A DNA stretch of 64,000 nt from a virus: positions 1 to 64,000 of the IMG/VR virus record IMGVR_UViG_3300020419_000013; one strand, given 5' to 3'. The notes under the pieces are model-generated. The model had not been told where the DNA came from. It saw only the letters and a list, made by a program, of their open reading frames with translations, and ran no database searches. The translations under genes were made by a program, and so were the position numbers. Position 1 is the first letter of the stretch; every line of letters begins with the position of its first letter. Shown piece after piece: positions 16,364-23,787 of the stretch.

Positions 16364-17347
16364 CTAGTAACCCCCTCCATAACCAGATCCGCTACTTCCA
16401 CTACTACTGCTACCAGAGCTACTACTGCTGCTACTGCTAGATGAAGAAGAAGAGCTACTGCTGTCACTAGTGCTACTATCCGTGCTTGTGTCTGTGCTTG
16501 TGTCTGTGAATGCTCCACTTGAATCATAAGGTGATAATGTTGCTGCAACGTTTGTGCCATTCTCTGTAGACCCAGTTGCAGGTGTATACACTCTTGAGGT
16601 AAGTTGCTGTTGTGCCAAGAATGTGAGAGATGGTGTTTTTCCGATTTCGGTCGAATATTCCTTTTTGGTCGGTTTGAAGATTTCTTCGACTGTGCGATAA
16701 GTTTTCTTCGTTGACCTTCCTAACCCATCTATGTCTAATTCGTCATTTGGTAGATATGAGACTAAACTGAAGAATTCCTCTACAAAGTCATCTAGGTATT
16801 CTTGACGTAAAATGTAAATAAGACGTTTTCGCTCATTTTCCTTTAATTCGTGTTGGTAGTAAGAAACAGGATTTACGAGATCTGCCTTGGGGACTACTAC
16901 ACCGTCTGGAAACGAATATTCAAAGTTTTCGGGGACTTCTAGATCTGCAGGTAAGTGCACTCTACCGTTTCTTTTTACTTCTTGTGTTATCCAATGTCTA
17001 GTTTGACCAATATCACTAGGATTACTAAAATTGTATTTTCTCATTATATACTGAGTCAATTCATGCTCATTCATTGGCCAATCGTTGTATAGATTGGTTA
17101 TTTCGTTGCATAGTAAAATAACCCAGTCATATTTGGTATCGTTATAAAACTTCTGAGCGAGTTGATCTGGTCTTTCAGCATTCTGAATATAATACTTCTC
17201 AAAACCCAAAATGATGTCTTCTAGCTCATCACGGATCTTAACTCTTCTGAATATATTCTTTGCATTAACATAAGGAGACCCGCTATCTTGACGATAACCA
17301 GTTTGTCTTATATTAATATTAGGCAGATATGAGAAATAATTTGACAT
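16364..17347 (-). CDS. 53: Baseplate wedge protein gp53 with serine-rich tail
   Basis: 327 residues. The N-terminal 240 residues match T4-like gp53: MSNYFSYLPNI, then VKIRDELED, AERPDQLAQKFYNDTKYDWVIL, and NEITNLYNDWP, the conserved core. gp53 joins wedges into the hexagonal baseplate. The last 55 residues (about 272-327) are low complexity, with long Ser runs, Thr/Asp repeats and a Gly/Tyr end, encoded by a triplet-rich tract at about 16370-16500 that could slip during replication. It overlaps the gp48 stop by one base and is co-transcribed with it on the minus strand. Confidence 0.88.
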   Translation of the reverse strand: MSNYFSYLPNINIRQTGYRQDSGSPYVNAKNIFRRVKIRDELEDIILGFEKYYIQNAERPDQLAQKFYNDTKYDWVILLCNEITNLYNDWPMNEHELTQYIMRKYNFSNPSDIGQTRHWITQEVKRNGRVHLPADLEVPENFEYSFPDGVVVPKADLVNPVSYYQHELKENERKRLIYILRQEYLDDFVEEFFSLVSYLPNDELDIDGLGRSTKKTYRTVEEIFKPTKKEYSTEIGKTPSLTFLAQQQLTSRVYTPATGSTENGTNVAATLSPYDSSGAFTDTSTDTSTDSSTSDSSSSSSSSSSSSSSSSGSSSSGSSGSGYGGGY

Positions 17348-18363
17348 TAGCTTGTTGTAGTTTCGCTTTCATCACCATTCCAATCATCCCAATTCCATTC
17401 ACCATCTTCACTATACTGATATTCGGGATCGTAGAAGTTTTTAACCATAAGTGCTGTTTCACTGAAGGAAAGTGATAGATTGTAACTTACAGGACCATAA
17501 TCATAGTCACTATAGTTATCCGTTTTACCAAAGAATGATTTAAGGGAGGCATAGTTGCCATCAGGTGCATAATCAATATTCATGTCTGTTAAGACAAGTT
17601 TAGTTGGGAATCTATATAAATCTTGCAATACACCGCCTTTTGAGCCAGGTGCAGTAATCTTTTCAGTTGTGCCATCGTCACTATATCTAATTACACTGAT
17701 TTTGAAGTAATCAGGTATAGTTAACCACATCTTTTTACTTGAGCCAGGTAACATAGAGACACGAAGTGTCTTAATGATAGTAGATATCATTTCTACGTCT
17801 TTTGCACTCTTAGGCACTAATTTGAAGTTAAAATTATGTTTCCTGTAATTCATACCCTCAAAAGTAGTCTCTTCGTAGGGGTTAAAGACTCTTTTTTGAG
17901 TTAGAGCAGAAAGACTGTTAGCAGAAAGACTTGATTGTCCTCCTGTTGCACCAACCACTGCATTTATTGCTTGGGATCCCATTTTGAATCCTAATTGTGC
18001 TTTAGCACCTGTTGCAGCAGCTTTTACTTTGTCACTAAATCCTTCACCCATACCTCCAGGTTGAGCAATGCCTAATGCAGCATTACCTGTCTGACCCATT
18101 TTGTGATTTGTGTAGTTAGCACTAAATTGCTCAGATATCTTGGGTGGGAGGTATAAATAAATTGAGGATCCTACAGTTGCAGTTGACTCTCCTCCTACAT
18201 TATTGTAGGGGTTACCACTCTGACTATCGAATATATCTAATTTAAGGTAATCAACCACCTGAGTTGGATATGCGTCAAAATGCGATACATCGCCCCTAGT
18301 CTCAGAGCGACTTGCACCGTATGGTTTTGATCTTGGAAATACTAGTAGTCTATTATTTGACAT
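17347..18363 (-). CDS. 48: Baseplate tail tube cap gp48
   Basis: 338 residues. N-terminal VFPRSKPYGASRSE, the central Ala/Gly-rich helix (KAAATGAKAQLG) and the C-terminal NYASLKSFFGKTDNY segment fit the gp48 tail tube cap family, which terminates the baseplate hub and starts tube polymerisation with gp54. The start codon is the complement of CAT at 18361-18363 and shares three bases with the gp4 start on the other strand. The likely promoter (TATAAATA on the minus strand) lies inside gp4. Confidence 0.85.
   Translation of the reverse strand: MSNNRLLVFPRSKPYGASRSETRGDVSHFDAYPTQVVDYLKLDIFDSQSGNPYNNVGGESTATVGSSIYLYLPPKISEQFSANYTNHKMGQTGNAALGIAQPGGMGEGFSDKVKAAATGAKAQLGFKMGSQAINAVVGATGGQSSLSANSLSALTQKRVFNPYEETTFEGMNYRKHNFNFKLVPKSAKDVEMISTIIKTLRVSMLPGSSKKMWLTIPDYFKISVIRYSDDGTTEKITAPGSKGGVLQDLYRFPTKLVLTDMNIDYAPDGNYASLKSFFGKTDNYSDYDYGPVSYNLSLSFSETALMVKNFYDPEYQYSEDGEWNWDDWNGDESETTTS
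18152..18159 (+). promoter_or_regulatory. Late promoter TATAAATA for gp4 operon, inside gp48
   Basis: A perfect T4 late box on the plus strand, located about 200 bases upstream of gp4 and within the gp48 coding region on the opposite strand. Confidence 0.6.
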
Positions 18364-18796
18364 GAGTTACTCGGGTAGGTACAGACCATCACATCCGAAA
18401 AAATATAAAGGAGATCCTACAAATATTATTTATAGGAGTTTGTGGGAAAGAAAGTTTATGGTCTGGTGCGATAAGAATGAAAATGTGCTCCAATGGGGTA
18501 GTGAAGAGATAGTTATACCCTATATTTCACCTGTAGATCGTCGTGTGCACCGATATTTCCCTGATTTTTATGTAAAAGCGAGGACTAAAGACGAGCGTAT
18601 TAAGAAATATATCGTCGAAGTCAAACCAGAAAAACAATGTAAAGTGCCCAAGAGACCTAAAAGGCAAACAAAGAATTACATCACTGAAGTGAAAACTTTC
18701 GGTATCAACCAAGCAAAATGGAAAGCAGCAGTTGAATACTGTAAAGACAGGAATATGGAATTTATGATATTAACTGAAAAACACCTAAAAGTATGA
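18362..18796 (+). CDS. 4: Head completion protein gp4
   Basis: 144 residues. GDPTNIIYRSLWERKFMVWCD, then FPDFYVK and YIVEVKP match the T4 gp4 (gp50/gp65) head completion family, which resembles a PD-(D/E)XK nuclease fold (D in PDFYV and ExK in VEVKP are present). In T4 it finishes filled heads for tail attachment. The ATG overlaps the divergent gp48 start in the palindrome CATG. It overlaps the next gene by four bases. Confidence 0.9.
   Translation: MSYSGRYRPSHPKKYKGDPTNIIYRSLWERKFMVWCDKNENVLQWGSEEIVIPYISPVDRRVHRYFPDFYVKARTKDERIKKYIVEVKPEKQCKVPKRPKRQTKNYITEVKTFGINQAKWKAAVEYCKDRNMEFMILTEKHLKV
18427..18434 (-). promoter_or_regulatory. Late promoter TATAAATA for gp48-gp53, inside gp4
   Basis: The plus strand reads TATTTATA, which is TATAAATA on the minus strand, about 65 bases upstream of the gp48 start and within the gp4 coding region. 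Confidence 0.6.
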
Positions 18797-19260
18797 GTTT
18801 CAAGGATATTAGAGATCTAGCAAAAGGGGCGAGTAAATCAAAGGATTGGTATCGCTCACAGGTTAGGTATGAACTAGAGCCTATAGGGCGTCCTTTACAA
18901 GCAGGTGATATCATATTCTATGACTATGTAGCACAGTCACCCAATTTAGACTGGTATGACATGCATCCCCTGACCTATGTGAGAGAGATTGATAGTTTTC
19001 TACAGCAGTTTAACGGTGGTAATATCCATTATCTACGCCCATCTATACGACAGGCAGTAGGAAAATCATTTGCATCGGGAGGTACGACGTATCCTGCTAA
19101 GTGCCATCATAAATACTTTATGTCGGCAGCATCGAATATATACTTAGTGCCACCCGAATATTTTACAGATTATGTGCCACTACCCTTAGAGCAGTTTCTG
19201 TTTACAAGAGCAGGAGTGAAAGTGGAAGTCCCTAGTAGCTTTATCTGGAGCAAAGTATGA
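18793..19260 (+). CDS. Conserved structural-region protein
   Basis: 155 residues between gp4 and gp54, with four-base overlaps on both sides. The middle reads RPLQAGDIIFYDYVAQS and DMHPLTYVREIDSF, and a C-terminal stretch IYLVPPEYFTDYVPLP. No enzyme motif. The conserved position in a tail assembly operon suggests a small baseplate or tail completion factor, but I do not recognise the family with certainty. Confidence 0.65.
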   Translation: MSFKDIRDLAKGASKSKDWYRSQVRYELEPIGRPLQAGDIIFYDYVAQSPNLDWYDMHPLTYVREIDSFLQQFNGGNIHYLRPSIRQAVGKSFASGGTTYPAKCHHKYFMSAASNIYLVPPEYFTDYVPLPLEQFLFTRAGVKVEVPSSFIWSKV

Positions 19261-20075
19261 GTTATAGAGAGCCCAACTCGTTTAATAGATTTAGAGATCA
19301 GATCAACTCAGGTAATAAGACACCTGCGAGATCCAATCTCTTTCAAGTTGTAGTGAACCCTCCTCCAGTGATGTCATCTATTGGTGGTCTATTCCATCAA
19401 AAGACATCTACAGGCACGCAATTCTTAGATGAAGCACTTGGTCTAGTAGATAATCAAGCAGGTGTCATGAGTAGATATCGTGAGCACGCTGATATGATGA
19501 ATTACTTTGCTGATACAGTGTCTATACCTGGCAGACGAATTACTGTTGGCACAGTAAGAGACGTAGGTGCAATGAGAAGATTTGCCACAGATACATCATT
19601 TAGTGAGATGCAAGTGTCATTCTTACTACCTAAAGACATGTATCATAGAGAATACTTTGAAAGATGGATGAATTTCACAGCATCTGACTCAGAGAATAGA
19701 GTTGGTATGTATGATCAATATACGACTACAATGCGGTTGATTAAGTGGGAATTAGCATCTAATTACATGGGAAAACAAGGAATTACACCTGAGAAAGAAG
19801 TTACAAGACGTTTTAATGGTGTATCATCATGTTGGACAATGTATGGGGCATTCCCATTTGACATGTCTGCAATCACGCTAAATAATGGACCTACTGATCT
19901 AATTAAGTTAGATGTTTCTTTCTATTACGAAAGATACCGTATGGACACCCCTAACAATGCTAAGATGTTTAAGGGGTCACTTAAAGATATCACTATCCCA
20001 ATGGATAACAATGAAGTGCTATCTTCTCTTAGCATAGACTCCAGCCTCGAGAATTTTATCGGGATTGGTCTCTAA
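19257..20075 (+). CDS. 54: Baseplate tail tube initiator gp54-like
   Basis: 272 residues. It shows the tail tube fold layout seen in gp54/gp19: ARSNLFQVVVNPP at the N-terminus, ADTVSIPGRRITVGTV, SFLLPKDMYHREYFERW and a C-terminal strand LIKLDVSFYYERYRMD. gp54 sits on gp48 and initiates tail tube growth. Position and fold support gp54 rather than the major tube protein gp19, which is normally shorter and next to the sheath gene. It is followed by a late box for gp26. Confidence 0.75.
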   Translation: MSYREPNSFNRFRDQINSGNKTPARSNLFQVVVNPPPVMSSIGGLFHQKTSTGTQFLDEALGLVDNQAGVMSRYREHADMMNYFADTVSIPGRRITVGTVRDVGAMRRFATDTSFSEMQVSFLLPKDMYHREYFERWMNFTASDSENRVGMYDQYTTTMRLIKWELASNYMGKQGITPEKEVTRRFNGVSSCWTMYGAFPFDMSAITLNNGPTDLIKLDVSFYYERYRMDTPNNAKMFKGSLKDITIPMDNNEVLSSLSIDSSLENFIGIGL

Positions 20076-20078
20076 ATA
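20072..20078 (+). promoter_or_regulatory. Late promoter box CTAAATA upstream of gp26
   Basis: CTAAATA overlaps the gp54 stop codon, 22 bases before the gp26 ATG. Confidence 0.55.
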
Positions 20079-20099
20079 TAGTTACAATTTGAGTATATT

Positions 20100-20810
20100 A
20101 TGCCTTTACCCAAACTTGCATTACCTGAGCATGACCTTACGATCCCTCTTACAGGTAAGAAATTATCTTACCGCCCATTCCTTGTTAAGGAAGAGAAACT
20201 CCTCTACCTCGCAATGGAATCGAAGAATGAGAAGGAGATGGTTAAAGCAGTCAAGACAATTATCAAAAACTGTACATCACTTTCAGAGAAGGACGTTGAA
20301 AAACTTGCGACTTTTGAAATTGAGTATGTTTTCCTCAAGATCCGCTCAAAGGCGGTCGGCGAGGTCAGTGAATTCAAGGTAACCTGCCCAGACGATGAAA
20401 AAACACAAGTAGATGTAAAAGTCCCACTTGATCAAGTCGAGCTTGAAGTACCTGAAGAGCATGATCCTAAGATTATGTTTACTGATGATGTAGGTGTCCT
20501 TATGAAGTATCCTTCACTTGACATCTTTGTTCAGCAAAACATGACTGAAGGAGATCAGACTATTGATGATGTTTTTCAATTAGCAGCGGGTTGTATTGCC
20601 CAAGCTTTTGATGGTGATGAAGTTTATGATAGTTTCACTAAGAAGGAAGCAGTTGATTTTCTCGAGAGTCTAAATTCAGATCAATTCGCTAAAATCCAGA
20701 CATTCTTCGAGACTATTCCAAAACTTACATACACTATGACTGTGCGAAACCCTAAAACCAAAAAAGATAATGATATAACATTTGAGGGATTAGCAGCTTT
20801 TTTCGCATAG
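20100..20810 (+). CDS. 26: Baseplate hub assembly protein gp26
   Basis: 236 residues of the T4_baseplate (gp26) family: LPLTGKKLSYRPFLVKEEK-type N-terminus (here IPLTGKKLSYRPF), CTSLSEKDVEKL, and VFLKIRSKAVGE. gp26 functions in hub assembly. The last codons GCT TTT TTC GCA TAG contain a classical -1 slippery heptamer T TTT TTC, and the -1 frame stays open into the next coding region. That would give a longer fusion, as in tail assembly chaperone pairs that precede tape measure genes. Confidence 0.85.
   Translation: MPLPKLALPEHDLTIPLTGKKLSYRPFLVKEEKLLYLAMESKNEKEMVKAVKTIIKNCTSLSEKDVEKLATFEIEYVFLKIRSKAVGEVSEFKVTCPDDEKTQVDVKVPLDQVELEVPEEHDPKIMFTDDVGVLMKYPSLDIFVQQNMTEGDQTIDDVFQLAAGCIAQAFDGDEVYDSFTKKEAVDFLESLNSDQFAKIQTFFETIPKLTYTMTVRNPKTKKDNDITFEGLAAFFA
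20798..20804 (+). other. Candidate -1 ribosomal frameshift site (T TTT TTC)
   Basis: The heptamer is in the correct frame (GCT TTT TTC in gp26) and lies four bases before the gp26 stop. After slipping, the -1 frame reads through CGC ATA GCC CTG TTG without a stop into the next frame. A 6-bp hairpin (GATTCT, CTAG loop, AGAATC; 20822-20837) lies 17 bases downstream, further than the usual spacing. The predicted fusion is 302 residues. Confidence 0.55.
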
Positions 20811-20815
20811 CCCTG

Positions 20816-21007
20816 TTGCACGATTCTCTAGAGAATCTTTATAAGACGAATTTTGCGTTAATGCAACATCATAAGTATTCTTTGACCGAGTTAGAGAATA
20901 TGATCCCATGGGAAAGAGATGTTTACGTTAATTTGTTACTAGGTTATCTTCAAGAGGAAGAAAGACGACGTGCAGCAGAGAATAACAGAAATCGAGTAAA
21001 TCTTTAA
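20816..21007 (+). CDS. gp51-like hub assembly segment, probably a -1 frameshift extension of gp26
   Basis: At most 63 residues if started at TTG 20816, or 49 from ATG 20861. The sequence TNFALMQHHKYSLTELE and MIPWERDVYVNLL resembles the C-terminal part of phage tail assembly chaperones (helical, acidic and basic clusters, ending EEERRRAAENN). No ribosome site precedes the TTG. The conserved-looking TNFALMQHHKYS spans the ATG, so translation by frameshift from gp26 is more likely than independent initiation. It overlaps the start of the giant gene by one base. T4 gp51 occupies the same neighbourhood. Confidence 0.6.
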   Translation: MHDSLENLYKTNFALMQHHKYSLTELENMIPWERDVYVNLLLGYLQEEERRRAAENNRNRVNL

Positions 21008-23787
21008 TGAGTGCAATTAGGTCATTCGTAAAAGTTAAAGCGTTTAAGTCCACGACCTCTGTAGGTCGCAACATGAATGGGCTTAGAATGAGTGTGAACA
21101 GACTCGGACGGACGACCACTAGTATTGGTAAATCATTTGAGTCAACCTTTCAATTAATTGACTTTCAAAAGAGTTTTATAATTGAAACGAAAGAAAGAGA
21201 TAAGGCATACGAAATAGCGAAAGATAAAGAAAAGAAGTTTCTCGCAGCTCGATACTTAGTGCAAGAAAGAAGAGCAAAGTTTAAACAGAAACGTGAAGAC
21301 TCTGCAAAACTAGCAAAGAAACTTGCTGAGGAAAAGAAAAAGATACAAGAGAAAAGAGGTAAAGAAATATTAGCTCCTTTCCAGAAGATGCTTGCAAGGA
21401 TTGCAGGTTTCTTTGGTAGTCTATTTGGGGCATTTGCCATATTTGGTGGTTACTCATGGATGGCGAAGAATGGAGAGGCAATCAAAACTGTATTCAGAGT
21501 AGTTGCATCACTAGTAAAGTTTACATATAAGATTGCTAGTTTTGGTATAGGTAAGGTCTTTAATGGCATGGTTAACATGTTTGGGACTGGCGTGCCTGGT
21601 GAAAATAAGATACAGAGAGTATTCAGATTCTTTACAGGTGGTTTGCAATTCCTAGTTGGTCTTGCAGCTCTTAAAAGTGCTCAATACATTCTTATGCCAT
21701 GGAAGTTGTTTGGTGATGTACGTGCGTTAACAAGTATTTTCCAAGATGCTAAGACAGCTGAAGATGGTGCTAATCAAGCATCACAGAGAGTAAAAAGTGG
21801 ATATTATGATAAACAGACTGGTCGTTTCTATACAAAACAAGAGTATAATACGATGCGTAAGTCTGCTAGGAAACAACCTGGCGGTATAAAATCATTTGAG
21901 AATAGAGTTAGACCAACCACAAAGATTGGTGGTATGAGAATGGGTGCTACCAGACGTATGGGTAACGCATTCAAAGGAATTAAAGGAAGGATACCTGGCG
22001 GTGGTGCTACGATGTTAGCAGGTGCTACATCTGCAATAGGTGGAATATCAAGAGCATTAGCAGGAGATCAAGAAGGAGAAGCAGCAGGCACAGCAGTAGG
22101 AGCAGGTGTAGGAAAGGCAGTTGGTGGTATAGCAGGAGCAGCAGCAGGTGGAGCATTGTTACCATTCTTAGGTCCTTTTGGTCCTATGATAGGTGCTGCT
22201 ATTGGTGATTTCTTAGGTGGATTCATTGGTAGTAAGATAGGACCTATTGTCCAACCTATCTTTGAGCCTATGGCACGAGCATTTGGCATGATGAAGGAGA
22301 TATTCTTAGCACCACTTATGCCAGTGATTGAGCCAATGAAAGAGTTACTTGGCACATTCTTCAGTGCATTGGGTAATATTATTAGCACTGTCTTGAAGGC
22401 ATTTACTCCTATCATGAAGTTTGTGGGTCTCGTATTGGGCACAGGTATTAAATTAATATTTAAGACACTATCATTTACATTCAATCTAATTAAGAATATT
22501 GTTGCATTCACTATAAATCCTATAGGATTTGCATGGGATGTCATAAGACGTAGGGATCCTGGCGAAGGCATAGATCTAGATCAGGTAGCAAATGCAAAAG
22601 GATCAGAGAAAAAACCAGATTTTGAGCAGTTTGCTAAGGGTGGAAAATATGTTGGAAAGTTTTTCAATGCTGAGGTTATTACAGGAAATGCAGATGAAAA
22701 CTTAGTAGCACCTAAGGTCGTAATACAGAAACCAAATGTAGCAAAACCAGAAGAATTTGCTGTAGGTGGAATATTTAGATTTGCTATTAGAAAGTCATTA
22801 GCTTTCTTTGCAACAGGTATGATAGCTGTCCTTAAAAAAGCAGTAGCAAAACTAGAATCAGGAGATAAACCAGAAGAGAAAGCTGAAGGTGGTAATGTAA
22901 AAGTCCCATATGACTTTGTAAAAGCAAAGTTAGGTATAGATCCAGGCGTATGGGATACCTATAGAAATACAATAGGTGCCATTGAGTCTGGTAATAATTA
23001 CACTGCAAAAGGTGGCAGTAATGATCATTATGATGGTAGATATCAAATGGGTGCCATGGCAAAGTCTGATGGTGCAAGGTTGTTTGGTATTGAAGATCCT
23101 GGTCATAATCTTGCAACGAGACTGTTTTTCAGAAGGAGTCCACAACTACAGGAGAATCTATTTGCAGGATATACTGCTGCGAATATGTCATACTTAACTC
23201 CTTATAAAGCGTTTATTAATCAACCTAAGTTAGATCAGATGGCAATCTTGGGTTACGCACACAACACAGGGTGGAATGCTGCATTGAAATGGTTAGAGAC
23301 AGGTAAGGTATCTTCAGATGGATTTGGCACAAAGAGCACCAAATTCTATGACGCATTGAAAAAAGCATTTGGAGATCCAAGTGGTTTCCAACCTACTATT
23401 ATGCCAAAACCTATCCTTGAGCCTACAGTAAAACCGTCTAAAGAGGACTCAGATTCAGAGTTAGAAATGAAAGATGATACGCAACCGACAGCAGAAAAAG
23501 GAAATTTACTTGACAATCTAGAAAACTTACTTAAGAAAGTGGGTGATATGTTTAAGGGTGTTAAAATGCAAAGTCCTCTTACACCTCCTTCAACAGTAAG
23601 TAATGTCACAGATTATAGCAATAAAATAAAAACAAGTGCACAACAACAAAAAGATTTAGAAAATGGTGCAATGATGGCAGGTAACATTGTCCCAGTCTCT
23701 GTCCCAGTGCCAATAAATAATAGTGCTACCCCCACTTCAAACCCTGTCCAAATCTTTACTCCCTTACATCCAGCTATTCATAAGTAA
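21007..23787 (+). CDS. Tape-measure-like tail protein with lysozyme/transglycosylase-like domain
   Basis: 926 residues. Order: basic N-terminus; long charged coiled coil (about 55-115); hydrophobic segments (130-250); a glycine-zipper stretch (about 350-410) and further hydrophobic helices; then, from about 640 to 790, a globular domain with AIESGNNY (catalytic-type Glu 660), HYDGRYQMG and AILGYAHNTGWN, the pattern of lysozyme/lytic transglycosylase domains that cut peptidoglycan. Long helical tail proteins after chaperone genes are tape measures (T4 gp29 role). The lysozyme domain, found in gp5 in T4, appears here instead. One-base overlap with the next gene. Confidence 0.72.
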   Translation: MSAIRSFVKVKAFKSTTSVGRNMNGLRMSVNRLGRTTTSIGKSFESTFQLIDFQKSFIIETKERDKAYEIAKDKEKKFLAARYLVQERRAKFKQKREDSAKLAKKLAEEKKKIQEKRGKEILAPFQKMLARIAGFFGSLFGAFAIFGGYSWMAKNGEAIKTVFRVVASLVKFTYKIASFGIGKVFNGMVNMFGTGVPGENKIQRVFRFFTGGLQFLVGLAALKSAQYILMPWKLFGDVRALTSIFQDAKTAEDGANQASQRVKSGYYDKQTGRFYTKQEYNTMRKSARKQPGGIKSFENRVRPTTKIGGMRMGATRRMGNAFKGIKGRIPGGGATMLAGATSAIGGISRALAGDQEGEAAGTAVGAGVGKAVGGIAGAAAGGALLPFLGPFGPMIGAAIGDFLGGFIGSKIGPIVQPIFEPMARAFGMMKEIFLAPLMPVIEPMKELLGTFFSALGNIISTVLKAFTPIMKFVGLVLGTGIKLIFKTLSFTFNLIKNIVAFTINPIGFAWDVIRRRDPGEGIDLDQVANAKGSEKKPDFEQFAKGGKYVGKFFNAEVITGNADENLVAPKVVIQKPNVAKPEEFAVGGIFRFAIRKSLAFFATGMIAVLKKAVAKLESGDKPEEKAEGGNVKVPYDFVKAKLGIDPGVWDTYRNTIGAIESGNNYTAKGGSNDHYDGRYQMGAMAKSDGARLFGIEDPGHNLATRLFFRRSPQLQENLFAGYTAANMSYLTPYKAFINQPKLDQMAILGYAHNTGWNAALKWLETGKVSSDGFGTKSTKFYDALKKAFGDPSGFQPTIMPKPILEPTVKPSKEDSDSELEMKDDTQPTAEKGNLLDNLENLLKKVGDMFKGVKMQSPLTPPSTVSNVTDYSNKIKTSAQQQKDLENGAMMAGNIVPVSVPVPINNSATPTSNPVQIFTPLHPAIHK

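Noticed and set aside
16297-16560. An 87-codon minus-strand frame overlapping the end of gp53
   Set aside because: It is an out-of-frame reading of the triplet-repeat Ser tract and runs into the bidirectional terminator.
20065-20382. A 105-codon frame overlapping the start of gp26
   Set aside because: It is basic and low complexity, overlaps a confidently identified gene in another frame and starts before the late promoter.
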